The notes under the pieces: generated by a model
The model's database searches: none
Told to the model about the DNA's origin: nothing
Seen by the model: only the letters and a program-made list of their open reading frames with translations
Program-made: the position numbers and the translations under genes
NCBI RefSeq assembly: GCF_030540875.1
Contig: NZ_JAUOEM010000006.1
Span: 288,427 to 352,426 of the forward strand
DNA length: 64,000 nt
Reading direction: 5' to 3'
Origin: Flavivirga amylovorans
GTDB taxonomy: Bacteria > Bacteroidota > Bacteroidia > Flavobacteriales > Flavobacteriaceae
In this document: piece by piece, positions 10,243 through 18,646 of the stretch
Layout: every line of letters starts with the position of its first letter
How positions within the stretch are numbered: the stretch's first letter is position 1

Positions 10243-10800
10243 TTAATCGTCTAGTGAAATAATTCCAGTTACCTCAAGCACTTCTGCATTGGTAAATTTT
10301 AAATTAGAGTCGAAGCCATTACCCTTTATAATATCTTGTTTCGTTGTAAACGTTACAGGTACATTAGTAAATAACCATTCTCTTTTTTTATCAAAATACA
10401 ACTGTTCTGTTTTTAATACATTTCCATCATGTGTCGTAATAACAACATTTCCTTGCAAATCTATGAGACCAGTCTTATCATATGAAATTGCATAATCTGA
10501 AATAATTGTGCTTTTTTTATTGTCCTCATCATACACATACAATGTAATACCTCCTACAAACTCATTATAAGGAAAATCTCTATTCGAATAATCGAGCATT
10601 TTAGCACTTAAAAGGTTGGCTGTTACCCTACCAGAGTCTGTATGTTTTAAATTTATGTTTTCTGCAACTCCAATAGGTTCATTTTCTGAAACACCCATTT
10701 TTTGAATCTTATTAAAGTTGTCACTACATGAAAAAAACATAGCCACAGTAATTATTACTGTGACTATGCTTAATATATTATATATATACTTTTTGTTCAT
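10243..10800 (-). CDS. lptC: LptC-like LPS export protein
   Basis: From the chosen start (ATG at 10800) the product is 185 residues. It has a lipoprotein-type signal (IVTVIITVAMFFSCS) and then a beta-rich LptC domain with NLKHTDSGRVTANLLSAKML and GNVVITTHDGNVLKTEQLYFD, typical of the OstA/LptC fold. By family, it sits at the inner membrane facing the periplasm and passes LPS from LptBFG to LptA. A longer frame to 10839 exists, but the ATG at 10800 overlaps the upstream stop as TAATG and places the signal peptide at the N-terminus, so I prefer it. Confidence 0.88.
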   Translation of the reverse strand: MNKKYIYNILSIVTVIITVAMFFSCSDNFNKIQKMGVSENEPIGVAENINLKHTDSGRVTANLLSAKMLDYSNRDFPYNEFVGGITLYVYDEDNKKSTIISDYAISYDKTGLIDLQGNVVITTHDGNVLKTEQLYFDKKREWLFTNVPVTFTTKQDIIKGNGFDSNLKFTNAEVLEVTGIISLDD

Positions 10801-12182
10801 TAAATCTTTGGCACTGTAACCGAAGCTCCAATCCAACATGCTATTTTAATTACCTTTCCTGAGCAGGCACAGCTAAAAATCTCAGATTTTTGCGGTGCTT
10901 TAGCTAAATAATTGGCAACAGATTTAGCAGAGTTTTTCTTTTGTGTAGGATCTACACGCGCTGCTTTTCTAGCTTCGTCTGCAGCTAACCAATACACTGC
11001 TCTTTTATCAAAGTTAGTTTTCCCACAGTTATTTGCGCTGGCAGCATACATCGCTGCTATTGATAAATATGGACGTCCATTAGATGGATTTAACTTTAAA
11101 GCTTTTCTGAAATAGTTTCTAGCTTGACCATATCTTTTTTTCTTTTTAAGAATAAGTCCAATCCTGTTAGCTAATTTAGCCTTTTTAAATCTTTCTGTTT
11201 CTAAATCAAAAGACTGTTGAAAATACTTAATAGCCTCGTTTTCTTTGTGATTTTTAAATAAAATAGTCCCAACAAAGTATTTTGTATCTGCAGAAGGTGC
11301 TGTCTTATCATAAGACTTTACTAATTTCTCATATAAAGGATCATCTGTACACTCTTTATGGTACATTTTACTTACAGCACGTTTCAACCAAACTGCATTG
11401 TCTTTATTCTCTTCATAATCTTTCTTATATAAAGGGATTAAATTTTCACAATTAGCTCTTTCTCCCAATTTTTGATCAACTCCAGCAGAAACTTTATCGA
11501 AAGCTTCTAAAATTTGTCCATAGTATTTTTTATACCTTTCTTCTTTTTTAGTCAATGCTGTACCAGCATCTTCCTTTTCGATTAATTTATTAAGCTTTAA
11601 CGAAGCAATTTTTACTTCATCTTCAATTTTCTCTACAACATCATCATATTTATTAAATAAATCTACAGCTGGCTTCTTTTTTGCGTCATATAAATCTACC
11701 ATTAAAGAAAAATAGGTATATAGACTTTGAGGGTTAGTAAAAGTAGCTTTATCTAATTTATAAGCGGCGTCATAACACTCATAAAGCTCTTCATCTGTTT
11801 TATTTAATATTTTTTTGTTGGTGTACATTAATTGACACGCTTTAGCAGCATACTCTCCTTTTTTAGTTTTGCTGGCAAAATGTACGCCTCTTTGCTCCCA
11901 TAGCTTCAATAAATCATTTATATAATTTATCTTATCTGCATTTACCGTAGCTTTTTTAATTTTATGGTTTAAAATTTTCTCACCATCTATATAAATAGCA
12001 TTATTAAATTTTGGGCATTTATTTCTTACCGCCATCCATGGCTCATAAGCTGCATCATAATTTTTAGCTTTCACATATTCATGAAAAATAGAAAGCTTAG
12101 TCATACATTCTTCATCTTGCTGTGCAAAGCCTGTATTTAAACCAATTAATAATGTAAATAATAATGTAATTTTTGTTTTCAT
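10800..12182 (-). CDS. TPR-repeat periplasmic protein
   Basis: The 460-residue protein has a signal peptide (KITLLFTLLIGLNTGFAQQ) followed by helical repeats. The clearest TPRs are around residues 300-400 (NEAIKYFQQSFDLE and YGQARNYFRKALKLNPSNGRPYL patterns). The C-terminus contains CACSGKVIKIACWIGASV. It is predicted to be a periplasmic or surface scaffold. It is coupled to lptC by a one-base overlap and follows the outer-membrane protein gene by 18 nt, so it probably belongs to the same envelope operon. Its exact partner is unknown. Confidence 0.83.
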   Translation of the reverse strand: MKTKITLLFTLLIGLNTGFAQQDEECMTKLSIFHEYVKAKNYDAAYEPWMAVRNKCPKFNNAIYIDGEKILNHKIKKATVNADKINYINDLLKLWEQRGVHFASKTKKGEYAAKACQLMYTNKKILNKTDEELYECYDAAYKLDKATFTNPQSLYTYFSLMVDLYDAKKKPAVDLFNKYDDVVEKIEDEVKIASLKLNKLIEKEDAGTALTKKEERYKKYYGQILEAFDKVSAGVDQKLGERANCENLIPLYKKDYEENKDNAVWLKRAVSKMYHKECTDDPLYEKLVKSYDKTAPSADTKYFVGTILFKNHKENEAIKYFQQSFDLETERFKKAKLANRIGLILKKKKRYGQARNYFRKALKLNPSNGRPYLSIAAMYAASANNCGKTNFDKRAVYWLAADEARKAARVDPTQKKNSAKSVANYLAKAPQKSEIFSCACSGKVIKIACWIGASVTVPKI

Positions 12183-12200
12183 AATTATAATTTTATGCTG

Positions 12201-13520
12201 TTAGTCATACTTTCTTTTCTGGAACCATCTATCGTTCAAAGATAAACTTATTCGAAAATTAACAAAATCCTCTTCTATCAAAGCATTATTTGTTGTTCCT
12301 CGTTTACCAACCTCAAAACCTAAATTTGCATTAGATAAAAAATTGCCAACTGGTAATCCTACTCCAAAAGATATGCCAAACTCATTTATTGATTCATTAT
12401 CTATGTTTAATCCCGTTTCTTCATAACGGACTCCAGCTCTATAAACGATACGTTTAAAATAGCTATTATAAGAATTATATTGCGGAATAAAAAATCCTCC
12501 AAGAGAAACTGTTGAAGCATCCTCATATATTGTAGGAGTACTTGTACTAGTATATAATTCATTTGAGAAATCACTTATTTTCTGAAATGTATACTCTGCA
12601 CCAACAAACCATTTTCTTGGTTTACCTATCCCAGCTCCAACTGAAAATCTTGATGGTAATATTAAATCTGTTTCTAACAATCCAAGGGCTTCTAAATCAG
12701 CTTCAACAATACTATTAAAATCTACAAATTCCTGACCAGTATCAGTATTTGTTCTTATAGCTGAAAACGATCTTAAATTTTTAGACACCAAATTACTTTC
12801 TGGTGTATATGTTATTCCGGAAGAAAGTTCTAAATTCTCTGTTATCATCTTTTTATAAGACAGTCCCAAATTAAAACTTAGACCACTTAAATCTGATCTA
12901 TTATTTTCACGTGATTGAAATTCAAGCTGTGTACCATCTGCATCATACAAAAATTCAACTGTACTATTTTGAATATTTCCAAAGTTATATTGGGCATCAA
13001 CACCAATACTTAATCCATCCATTATTTGATATCCTAACCCAAAAAACACTCTATTAAGTCCGCCTTCACCTCTAAACTTATTTTCAGTTCTACCTTCTGT
13101 GTTTAACGATTCTAATTTATACCCTACCGACGTGTAAGGTAGCAAGCCAAAGCCAAAGCCAAATTTCCCCATTGGTATAGATAAGGCCAGATAATCAAAA
13201 GTAGATGAAGATGTGTTATCTGACCCAGAATCACTTTTTAAGCTTATACTAGAATAGCTCCCTCCAACTGTAAATTTTACAGGTCTGGTTTCATTATTAA
13301 AAGCAGCCATGTTTTTACCTGCATAGGAAGCGGGGTTTCGTAAATTAATATGTATACTATCGTTATAGATACTTAATCCTCCCATACTTCTATTTTCTAC
13401 AGTACCTTTAAATTTAAGGCTTCCAATACCATAGAAAGAATAAGGCGAAGCAGTTCCTTCTTGGCCGTAACTGTGAATTGCAAAAGCTGCAATAAAAACT
13501 AATACAAGTTTTTTTATCAT
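12201..13520 (-). CDS. outer-membrane beta-barrel protein
   Basis: The 439-residue protein has a signal peptide (LVLVFIAAFAIHSYGQ) followed by alternating, aromatic-rich beta-strand segments (for example GGSYSSISLKS and FGFGFGLLPYTSVGYKLES). It ends near the C-terminus with strands such as FRISLSLNDRWFQKRKYD. The pattern fits a transport-type outer-membrane barrel reminiscent of FadL/OMPP1 proteins, but the substrate is unknown. Its start overlaps the coaX stop as ATGA, and the TPR gene follows closely, so it is co-transcribed with both. Confidence 0.8.
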   Translation of the reverse strand: MIKKLVLVFIAAFAIHSYGQEGTASPYSFYGIGSLKFKGTVENRSMGGLSIYNDSIHINLRNPASYAGKNMAAFNNETRPVKFTVGGSYSSISLKSDSGSDNTSSSTFDYLALSIPMGKFGFGFGLLPYTSVGYKLESLNTEGRTENKFRGEGGLNRVFFGLGYQIMDGLSIGVDAQYNFGNIQNSTVEFLYDADGTQLEFQSRENNRSDLSGLSFNLGLSYKKMITENLELSSGITYTPESNLVSKNLRSFSAIRTNTDTGQEFVDFNSIVEADLEALGLLETDLILPSRFSVGAGIGKPRKWFVGAEYTFQKISDFSNELYTSTSTPTIYEDASTVSLGGFFIPQYNSYNSYFKRIVYRAGVRYEETGLNIDNESINEFGISFGVGLPVGNFLSNANLGFEVGKRGTTNNALIEEDFVNFRISLSLNDRWFQKRKYD

Positions 13521-14248
13521 TCGTTTGAGTTAAATTGTAAAATATAGTTCAATCCCTCTAAAAGAAAATTAGAATTGGCAAATATGCTACTTTTTAATTG
13601 TTTTGACAAAAAATTAGCATCGCCTCCTGTTAAAATTACTGTTAAATCTGAGTATTTTAGATTATATACTTCAATATTACCATCTATTTCTTTTAAAAGA
13701 CCATGTACTACCCCAGAGTGTATTGAGTCGTTCGTCGAATTTCCAATAATACTCTTTGGGGTTTCTGATTCTAACAACGGTAAATTTGCTGTTAAATTAT
13801 TTAATGATTCATAACGCATGCGAAGCCCAGGGGAGATGGCCCCTCCAAGGTATTCATTTTTTACTGTTACAAAATCATAAGTAACACAGGTTCCTGCATC
13901 AATAATAAGAGCATTGCTATTTGGAAACTGTTCAACAGAAGCACAAACCAATGCAATTCTATCTACCCCCAAAGTATTTGGTGTTTTATAAAGGTTTTTA
14001 AATGGCAACTTGGTACTAGAATCTAAAATCGTGATATTAAAAGATTCTTTAATGATCTCAATAGTTTCTTTATCCAATCTTCCTACTGAAGAAATAATAG
14101 CCTTTTTTATTGATACATATTTATCTTTTAGACTATTTATACCTTCTAAAACAGAACCTAAAGTTACAGTTCCTTTGTATTTTAGTATGCCTGATTCAAA
14201 AACAGCAAGTTTTACATAGGAATTACCGACGTCTATTACTAAGTTCAT
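13517..14248 (-). CDS. coaX: type III pantothenate kinase
   Basis: The 243-residue cytosolic enzyme phosphorylates pantothenate in the first step of coenzyme A synthesis. CoaX motifs are present in order: DVGNSYVKLAVFE (phosphate-binding, residues 6-18), GVDRIAL, DAGTCVTYD, GGAISPGLRMRYESL, and LTGGDA near residue 209. The length is typical for CoaX, which belongs to the ASKHA superfamily. It heads the minus-strand envelope block, overlapping the next gene by four bases. Confidence 0.95.
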   Translation of the reverse strand: MNLVIDVGNSYVKLAVFESGILKYKGTVTLGSVLEGINSLKDKYVSIKKAIISSVGRLDKETIEIIKESFNITILDSSTKLPFKNLYKTPNTLGVDRIALVCASVEQFPNSNALIIDAGTCVTYDFVTVKNEYLGGAISPGLRMRYESLNNLTANLPLLESETPKSIIGNSTNDSIHSGVVHGLLKEIDGNIEVYNLKYSDLTVILTGGDANFLSKQLKSSIFANSNFLLEGLNYILQFNSNE

Positions 14249-14363
14249 AACTTTATTAAAAGGTGTAAATTTACAAAATGAGCCATAATAAAGCTTTTAT
14301 TTAACTTTATATTATGTCTAATCAGACATCTAAAATTAAAGCATACGATTTTTTATAATTTTC

Positions 14364-14395
14364 TTTGTGTAATTACAAAAATGAATATATATTTG
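14364..14395 (+). promoter_or_regulatory. promoter of tRNA-Phe
   Basis: TTTG at 14364-14367 and TATATTTG at 14388-14395 match the Bacteroidota -33 and -7 elements (TTTG and TAnnTTTG) with a 20-nt spacer. The tRNA begins 15 nt downstream. Confidence 0.7.
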
Positions 14396-14410
14396 CAACC
14401 GCTTTGGCGA

Positions 14411-14483
14411 GGTACCTTAGCTCAGTTGGTAGAGCAAAGGACTGAAAATCCTTGTGTCCCTGGTTCGATTCCTGGAGGTACCA
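14411..14483 (+). tRNA. tRNA-Phe (GAA)
   Basis: A 73-nt cloverleaf: the acceptor stem GGTACCT pairs with AGGTACC, the anticodon stem AAGGA/TCCTT holds the loop CTGAAAA with anticodon GAA at 14444-14446, and a canonical GGTTCGATTCC T-arm is present. CCA is not encoded. The 3' end is the integration site of the downstream island. Confidence 0.96.
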
Positions 14484-14484
14484 C
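14472..14484 (+). repeat. attL-like direct repeat (tRNA-Phe 3' end)
   Basis: CTGGAGGTACCAC covers the last part of the T-arm and the acceptor strand of tRNA-Phe. An exact copy is at 25639-25651, the right end of the island. Confidence 0.85.
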
Positions 14485-14496
14485 AACAAATAATTC

Positions 14497-14537
14497 AAAC
14501 CCTTGATAATCAATTTATTATCAAGGGTTTATTTTTG
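14497..14537 (+). terminator. terminator after tRNA-Phe
   Basis: AAACCCTTGATAA and TTATCAAGGGTTT form a perfect 13-bp stem at 14497-14530 followed by ATTTTTG. It lies just inside the left end of the island. A related but degenerate copy (AAACCCTTGATTATCA) occurs at the right end, 25665-25680. Confidence 0.85.
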
Positions 14538-14573
14538 TAACGTGGTAAAATACATTGGAAAATTAAATATTGT

Positions 14574-14605
14574 TACAAAAAAAAGAGGATTCTAAAACCT
14601 CTTTT
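14574..14605 (-). terminator. terminator of the small HTH gene
   Basis: AAAAGAGG (14581-14588) pairs perfectly with CCTCTTTT (14598-14605). On the minus strand the stem is followed by a run of T residues. The hairpin overlaps the stop codon of the HTH gene. Confidence 0.8.
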
Positions 14606-14771
14606 CTTCTCTGAACAAATTCATCACCTCACTTTTTAAGTAATACTTTTTCTTTCCAAATGGTCTATATGGTGTTATTAAACCTTGTTTTTCATACTTT
14701 ATAAGCGATGTAGATGACTTAATTTTTAATAAACCCATTAACTCTTTTGGGTTTAATATCTCATCTTCCAT
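14592..14771 (-). CDS. small HTH DNA-binding protein (excisionase/MerR-like)
   Basis: A 59-residue frame on the minus strand (MEDEILNPKELMGLLK, ending NLFREEKRF). It reads as a winged-helix/MerR-like DNA-binding domain: a PKELMGLLKIKSSTSLIKYE helix-turn-helix followed by GLITPYRPFGKKKYYLKSEV, the wing-like segment common to excisionase-type proteins of mobile elements. Its location next to the left attachment site supports a role in excision control or regulation of the island. A strong terminator overlaps its stop codon, and palindromic sites lie upstream of its start. Confidence 0.8.
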   Translation of the reverse strand: MEDEILNPKELMGLLKIKSSTSLIKYEKQGLITPYRPFGKKKYYLKSEVMNLFREEKRF

Positions 14772-14808
14772 TATTACATAAGAACTTTACTGGCAATTGT
14801 TTATTACA

Positions 14809-14870
14809 ATGTAACTATATAGTTATACTTATGACCCAACCGCACAAAAAATCATGCTAAATAGTTACAT
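14809..14870. promoter_or_regulatory. cluster of TAACTAT-type palindromic sites
   Basis: TAACTATATAGTTA at 14812-14825 is a perfect 14-nt palindrome. ATGTAACTAT (14809-14818) and its exact reverse complement ATAGTTACAT (14861-14870) form a wider inverted repeat. This lies in the 354-nt non-coding stretch upstream of the small HTH gene and the ion-channel gene. It is a plausible operator for the HTH protein or an arm site for the recombinase. Nothing else is seen in the stretch. Confidence 0.5.
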
Positions 14871-15125
14871 CACAAATAATAAACAAAATAATTGAGAAAG
14901 TCAACACTTAAAAGACCTATTCGGAATAAAAATAACACCAATATTGCTAATCAATTTTTTTACACCTATTAAACACTCTTTAAACTCTAATTAATTTAGT
15001 ATTGGCCATGATTTTAGACAATAAAACTTGGTTACAAAATATTATCCAAAAAAGGACTAAAATGAAAAACTAATAATTGAAGAAATAAAAACTTTCTATA
15101 AAATTATTTACTACTTTTATTTTGT

Positions 15126-16043
15126 ATGAAAAATCGAATGAAAATTAATTTTAAGTATAGCTATTTTAGCTTTGTACTACTATATATCTTAATACAATTA
15201 TTTTTTGCAATAATCTATTATAAAATTTATATACATGACAACAATAACTTCTTTTTTTTCAAAGAAATACTAAACTCTCAAAGAAATATTAAAATAGAAG
15301 AATTCGAAAAAGAAAAGGAAAAGTTCAAACAAGAAAATGTCAGAGCTTATAAGAATTACTTAGCCTTAACCAACGATACAATTTTAAAGGAAAAATACTT
15401 AAACACTGAATTACCATATTTGAAAAAAGTAATTAAAAAAATTCCAGATAAGTATTTCACAAAAACATTAATAAACAGAGCCTTTAACAACAATGATACT
15501 GTTATTAGTTTCAACTATGACCATTGGAATTTTCAAAAAAAATATGATAATAAAAATAATAATTTTCCTGTTAATTTAGTTCCTCTATACGACATCAAAA
15601 ATTTTTATATTAATATTAGCAGTTATACCACATCCAAACCTGATAATTTAATTTTCAGTTATAACTACTTTTTAGATAAGAGGTCATATATATTTGATAA
15701 GCACAGTAAAAGTTTTTGGAATTTCAAAAAAGACCTATTAAGTAGTTTAGAAAATCAAGACGAATTAATAAATTTTTATTTCAATACGCATACAAAAGAC
15801 GTAATATCAAAGTACAAAAACCAGATTAAAGAATACAAACAGTTAGCTAGTGCAACTAAGGACGTGTGGGGATTTTCTGATTTTATTTATTTTAGCGTAA
15901 CTGTTGTTGGTAATGGAGATATTACACCAAATTCTACTTTATGCCGATTAATGGTAGCATTACAAACCATAGCAAATCTAATATTAACAGTTGTTCTAGC
16001 TGATTTCATCCTATCAAAAAAAAATACTATTAAAAAGAATTAA
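15126..16043 (+). CDS. two-TM ion channel with a large external insertion
   Basis: The 305-residue protein has a first TM helix at about 13-34 (FSFVLLYILIQLFFAIIYY), a long polar, lysine- and asparagine-rich region (about 37-240), then a pore helix and filter (FIYFSVTVVGNGDITP, 253-268) and a second TM helix (about 272-296). The order TM-pore-TM matches the Ion_trans_2 potassium-channel fold. The filter reads TVVGNGD, with Asn263 where Tyr or Phe is usual, so selectivity may differ. The roughly 200-residue insertion between TM1 and the pore is unusual. If TM topology is standard it faces the periplasm. There is no cytosolic RCK domain. Its function in the island is unknown. Confidence 0.72.
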   Translation: MKNRMKINFKYSYFSFVLLYILIQLFFAIIYYKIYIHDNNNFFFFKEILNSQRNIKIEEFEKEKEKFKQENVRAYKNYLALTNDTILKEKYLNTELPYLKKVIKKIPDKYFTKTLINRAFNNNDTVISFNYDHWNFQKKYDNKNNNFPVNLVPLYDIKNFYINISSYTTSKPDNLIFSYNYFLDKRSYIFDKHSKSFWNFKKDLLSSLENQDELINFYFNTHTKDVISKYKNQIKEYKQLASATKDVWGFSDFIYFSVTVVGNGDITPNSTLCRLMVALQTIANLILTVVLADFILSKKNTIKKN

Positions 16044-16067
16044 AATTATCTAGGAGATTTAATAAAG

Positions 16068-16769
16068 TTAAATCTTCCAACCTGTAATTTTAGCACCTAA
16101 TTCATGGCTTGTTACCTCATCGACTAAATTATTTCTGTGGTCATACACTACTCTAACGTGTATTTTTTTACTATTTTGGGTCGCTCCAAAATAATATAAC
16201 GAATATGTTAGTAGATTTTTTTGAAATACTTCATTTGGTTTTCCTAATAACTTATCAGCTTCATTTGGGTCTTTGGAATTAATCAATACTCCACGTATTT
16301 CTGAATATTTAGGTAAATTATCTTTTTTTGTATTAGTATTTTCTTTTCCTATTACTTTAAAGTAAAAATCTTCATCATAATCAATTAAATCTTGCTCAGC
16401 ACGTGTACCAAATATTAAATTATCACCCTTCTTATTAGTCCTAGTAATAACTTTTGCTGTCTTATCTATTAAATTAATATCGGTTAAGATAAAGGTCTCT
16501 TTTCGCCTACCATCATTTGCACTAAATACTAAAGAGTCTTTAGATACTTCATAAAATGTTATATCATGTATCTTTTTATGAATTGTAAAGAACTTCCCTT
16601 CAAGTTCACCTTCTTCACTTCTAATAATATTAAATCCAGCTGGCAAACTTCTGTACTCCGGACTTACAACATAAAAATTTAAAAACTTATTTGTTTTATC
16701 AAATGAGTCTTCTTGTCCTTTGCAACCCAATATATTCAAAACTAAAATCAGATAAATCATTTTTTTCAT
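16068..16769 (-). CDS. hypothetical lipoprotein
   Basis: The 233-residue product starts with a lipoprotein signal (MIYLILVLNILGCKGQ, lipobox LGC with Cys16). The mature part is mixed alpha/beta with no motif I recognise; it contains FNIIRSEEGELEGKFFTIHKK and a C-terminal segment ending LGAKITGWKI. It is predicted to be anchored in the periplasm or outer membrane. It converges on the ion-channel gene with a 24-nt gap. Confidence 0.7.
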   Translation of the reverse strand: MKKMIYLILVLNILGCKGQEDSFDKTNKFLNFYVVSPEYRSLPAGFNIIRSEEGELEGKFFTIHKKIHDITFYEVSKDSLVFSANDGRRKETFILTDINLIDKTAKVITRTNKKGDNLIFGTRAEQDLIDYDEDFYFKVIGKENTNTKKDNLPKYSEIRGVLINSKDPNEADKLLGKPNEVFQKNLLTYSLYYFGATQNSKKIHVRVVYDHRNNLVDEVTSHELGAKITGWKI

Positions 16770-16874
16770 TATAAGAGATACTTTTAATTTTCATCAAATA
16801 TAATAAAATATGCCGAGCATACAATCCCTATTTTACTTGGATGTATACCTAGCTTTCAGCCACTAATTATCTTT

Positions 16875-17126
16875 ATGATGGCACGAACTAGAAAAACACC
16901 AATACCCAAAGTGGTAATTGAATTTGGAAAAAAAATAAATACACTTAGAATAGAAAGAAAAATGTCACAGATGGATTTAGGTGCAGCACTTGGAATAGAC
17001 AGGGAAAATGTGCGTAAATATGAAAAAGGGCTACAAGAACCAAAACTTTCCACTATTATAAAATTTTCTGAAGTATTTGAAGTCTCTTTTAATGACTTAT
17101 TGAGCTACAAAAACTCAAAACCCTAA
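16875..17126 (+). CDS. XRE-family transcriptional regulator
   Basis: The 83-residue protein is a single Cro/CI-type helix-turn-helix: FGKKINTLRIERKMSQMDLGAALGIDRENVRKYEKGLQEPKLSTIIKFSEVF (residues about 17-69, read as separate helices). It has no additional sensor domain. It lies 48 nt upstream of the ApeA-like gene in the same direction, so it may control that gene; this is inferred from position. Confidence 0.87.
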   Translation: MMARTRKTPIPKVVIEFGKKINTLRIERKMSQMDLGAALGIDRENVRKYEKGLQEPKLSTIIKFSEVFEVSFNDLLSYKNSKP

Positions 17127-17174
17127 CTATATTACTTTAGCGATAGATACTTTTTAATAATCTAATTATCAAAA

Positions 17175-18632
17175 ATGCGTGAAAAAAGAGGTGAATGGTA
17201 TTTACCAAATTCAGAACTTAAAATACCCGGTAAATTATATATTGATGAAGACAATAAGAAAATCATACTCCATCTTTTCACCTCAACTTATTTAAGTGGC
17301 AACGCAATAGAGCGTCAAACTTCAGATGAAGACTGGTATAATGAGATAATATTAGGAACAGGAATAAACAGTCTTACAACTTTGTATTCATGTACATTTT
17401 ACTCCGATTCTCCTGTAAAAAAAGGTTTTCATGAACTAAAATATGAAGTAGAATATATATTTGATAGAGTACATATAAATAGCAATCAAAATCTTTTATT
17501 GAATAACATTTCCATAAGTTTCCCCAATATGAGAACCTTTTTTGATGGTTTTAAATCAATCTCTGGTGATGACATTGAAGAACAATATTACAAACTCGAT
17601 AGAGAAATCTTAATTAATGAAAATTTCAAAATTATTCTTAGCGACTCAAAACAAAAAATAATATCAACTAGAAAAGATTATAAAATAAAACATTCTAAAA
17701 GCGTTGACTTCGTATACCAAAAACCTGTAGACTTTAATATTATAAATAAAGACTGCTATACTTTTCTAAGAATGCTTGAATTCTCTTCAAGAAAAAACCT
17801 AGCATTTAAAATAAAACACGCTAGATTGGACATGAAAAATGTCTCCCAATATTCAGAAAACATATATATCCAAAACAATGGCAAAATAGAAAAACCAAAA
17901 TTCGCTACTACTTTTATTTATAGTAAATTGAATTTTAAAGAGGATATATTCTTAGATACAAAAAAATGGCATCAAAACTTTTTACTTTTTAGCGGATGGA
18001 GTGAATCAACTGAAGAATTAGATAGAATAATCAAAAAATGGTATTCAAATGAAAAACTAATGCCGGTATATGATTTTTATATTGATTCTAATAATTGGTT
18101 TAGAGGAAAAGTAGCTCTATCTAATGTAATGTTCAACAATAAATTCCTAAATCTTATACAAGGACTTGAAGCTTATTATGATTTTATCGACCCATCGTAT
18201 ACGTACACCAATGAAGAATTTACTAAAACCAGACAAGAAGTTCTTAACAAACTCGGTAATCCTGATTTAAAATCTTGGACTGAAGAACATTTGAGCTATC
18301 CAAAAAAATCAACATTAACCTATAAACTATCCCATTTATGCAACAAATACAAAAAAATAATATCACGTTTTTTTTTGGAAGATGATTTTATAAAAAAATA
18401 CCCAAATGAAGCAAAAGAATTTAGACACAAATTATCTCACGGAAGAATTGACAAAACCTATCAAGGCACTAAAATGGACGATTGTTACAAATTTTCTCAA
18501 CTTCTTTTATGTATATGCCTTTTAGATTCTTTAGATATGAATTTTGACAGAATTATAGACCGAATAGGAACTAATCCAGATTTAAATCACATGATAGGAG
18601 ATATAAAAAACAGTATTAAAAACAATAGTTAA
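17175..18632 (+). CDS. ApeA-like anti-phage HEPN protein
   Basis: The 485-residue protein has an N-terminal beta-rich domain that opens GEWYLPNSELKIPGKLYID, the pattern of the ApeA N-terminal domain. A middle linker follows, then a C-terminal all-helical HEPN domain. The HEPN RNase motif Rx4H is Arg417-His422 in EFRHKLSHGR. ApeA proteins are known abortive-infection defences in which the HEPN RNase stops growth of infected cells. Assignment rests on domain order, the opening motif and the Rx4H motif. The gene sits in a tRNA island behind an XRE regulator and converges, 14 nt apart, on the large nuclease-like gene. Phage specificity cannot be judged. Confidence 0.75.
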   Translation: MREKRGEWYLPNSELKIPGKLYIDEDNKKIILHLFTSTYLSGNAIERQTSDEDWYNEIILGTGINSLTTLYSCTFYSDSPVKKGFHELKYEVEYIFDRVHINSNQNLLLNNISISFPNMRTFFDGFKSISGDDIEEQYYKLDREILINENFKIILSDSKQKIISTRKDYKIKHSKSVDFVYQKPVDFNIINKDCYTFLRMLEFSSRKNLAFKIKHARLDMKNVSQYSENIYIQNNGKIEKPKFATTFIYSKLNFKEDIFLDTKKWHQNFLLFSGWSESTEELDRIIKKWYSNEKLMPVYDFYIDSNNWFRGKVALSNVMFNNKFLNLIQGLEAYYDFIDPSYTYTNEEFTKTRQEVLNKLGNPDLKSWTEEHLSYPKKSTLTYKLSHLCNKYKKIISRFFLEDDFIKKYPNEAKEFRHKLSHGRIDKTYQGTKMDDCYKFSQLLLCICLLDSLDMNFDRIIDRIGTNPDLNHMIGDIKNSIKNNS

Positions 18633-18646
18633 TTCTTTATTACTTT

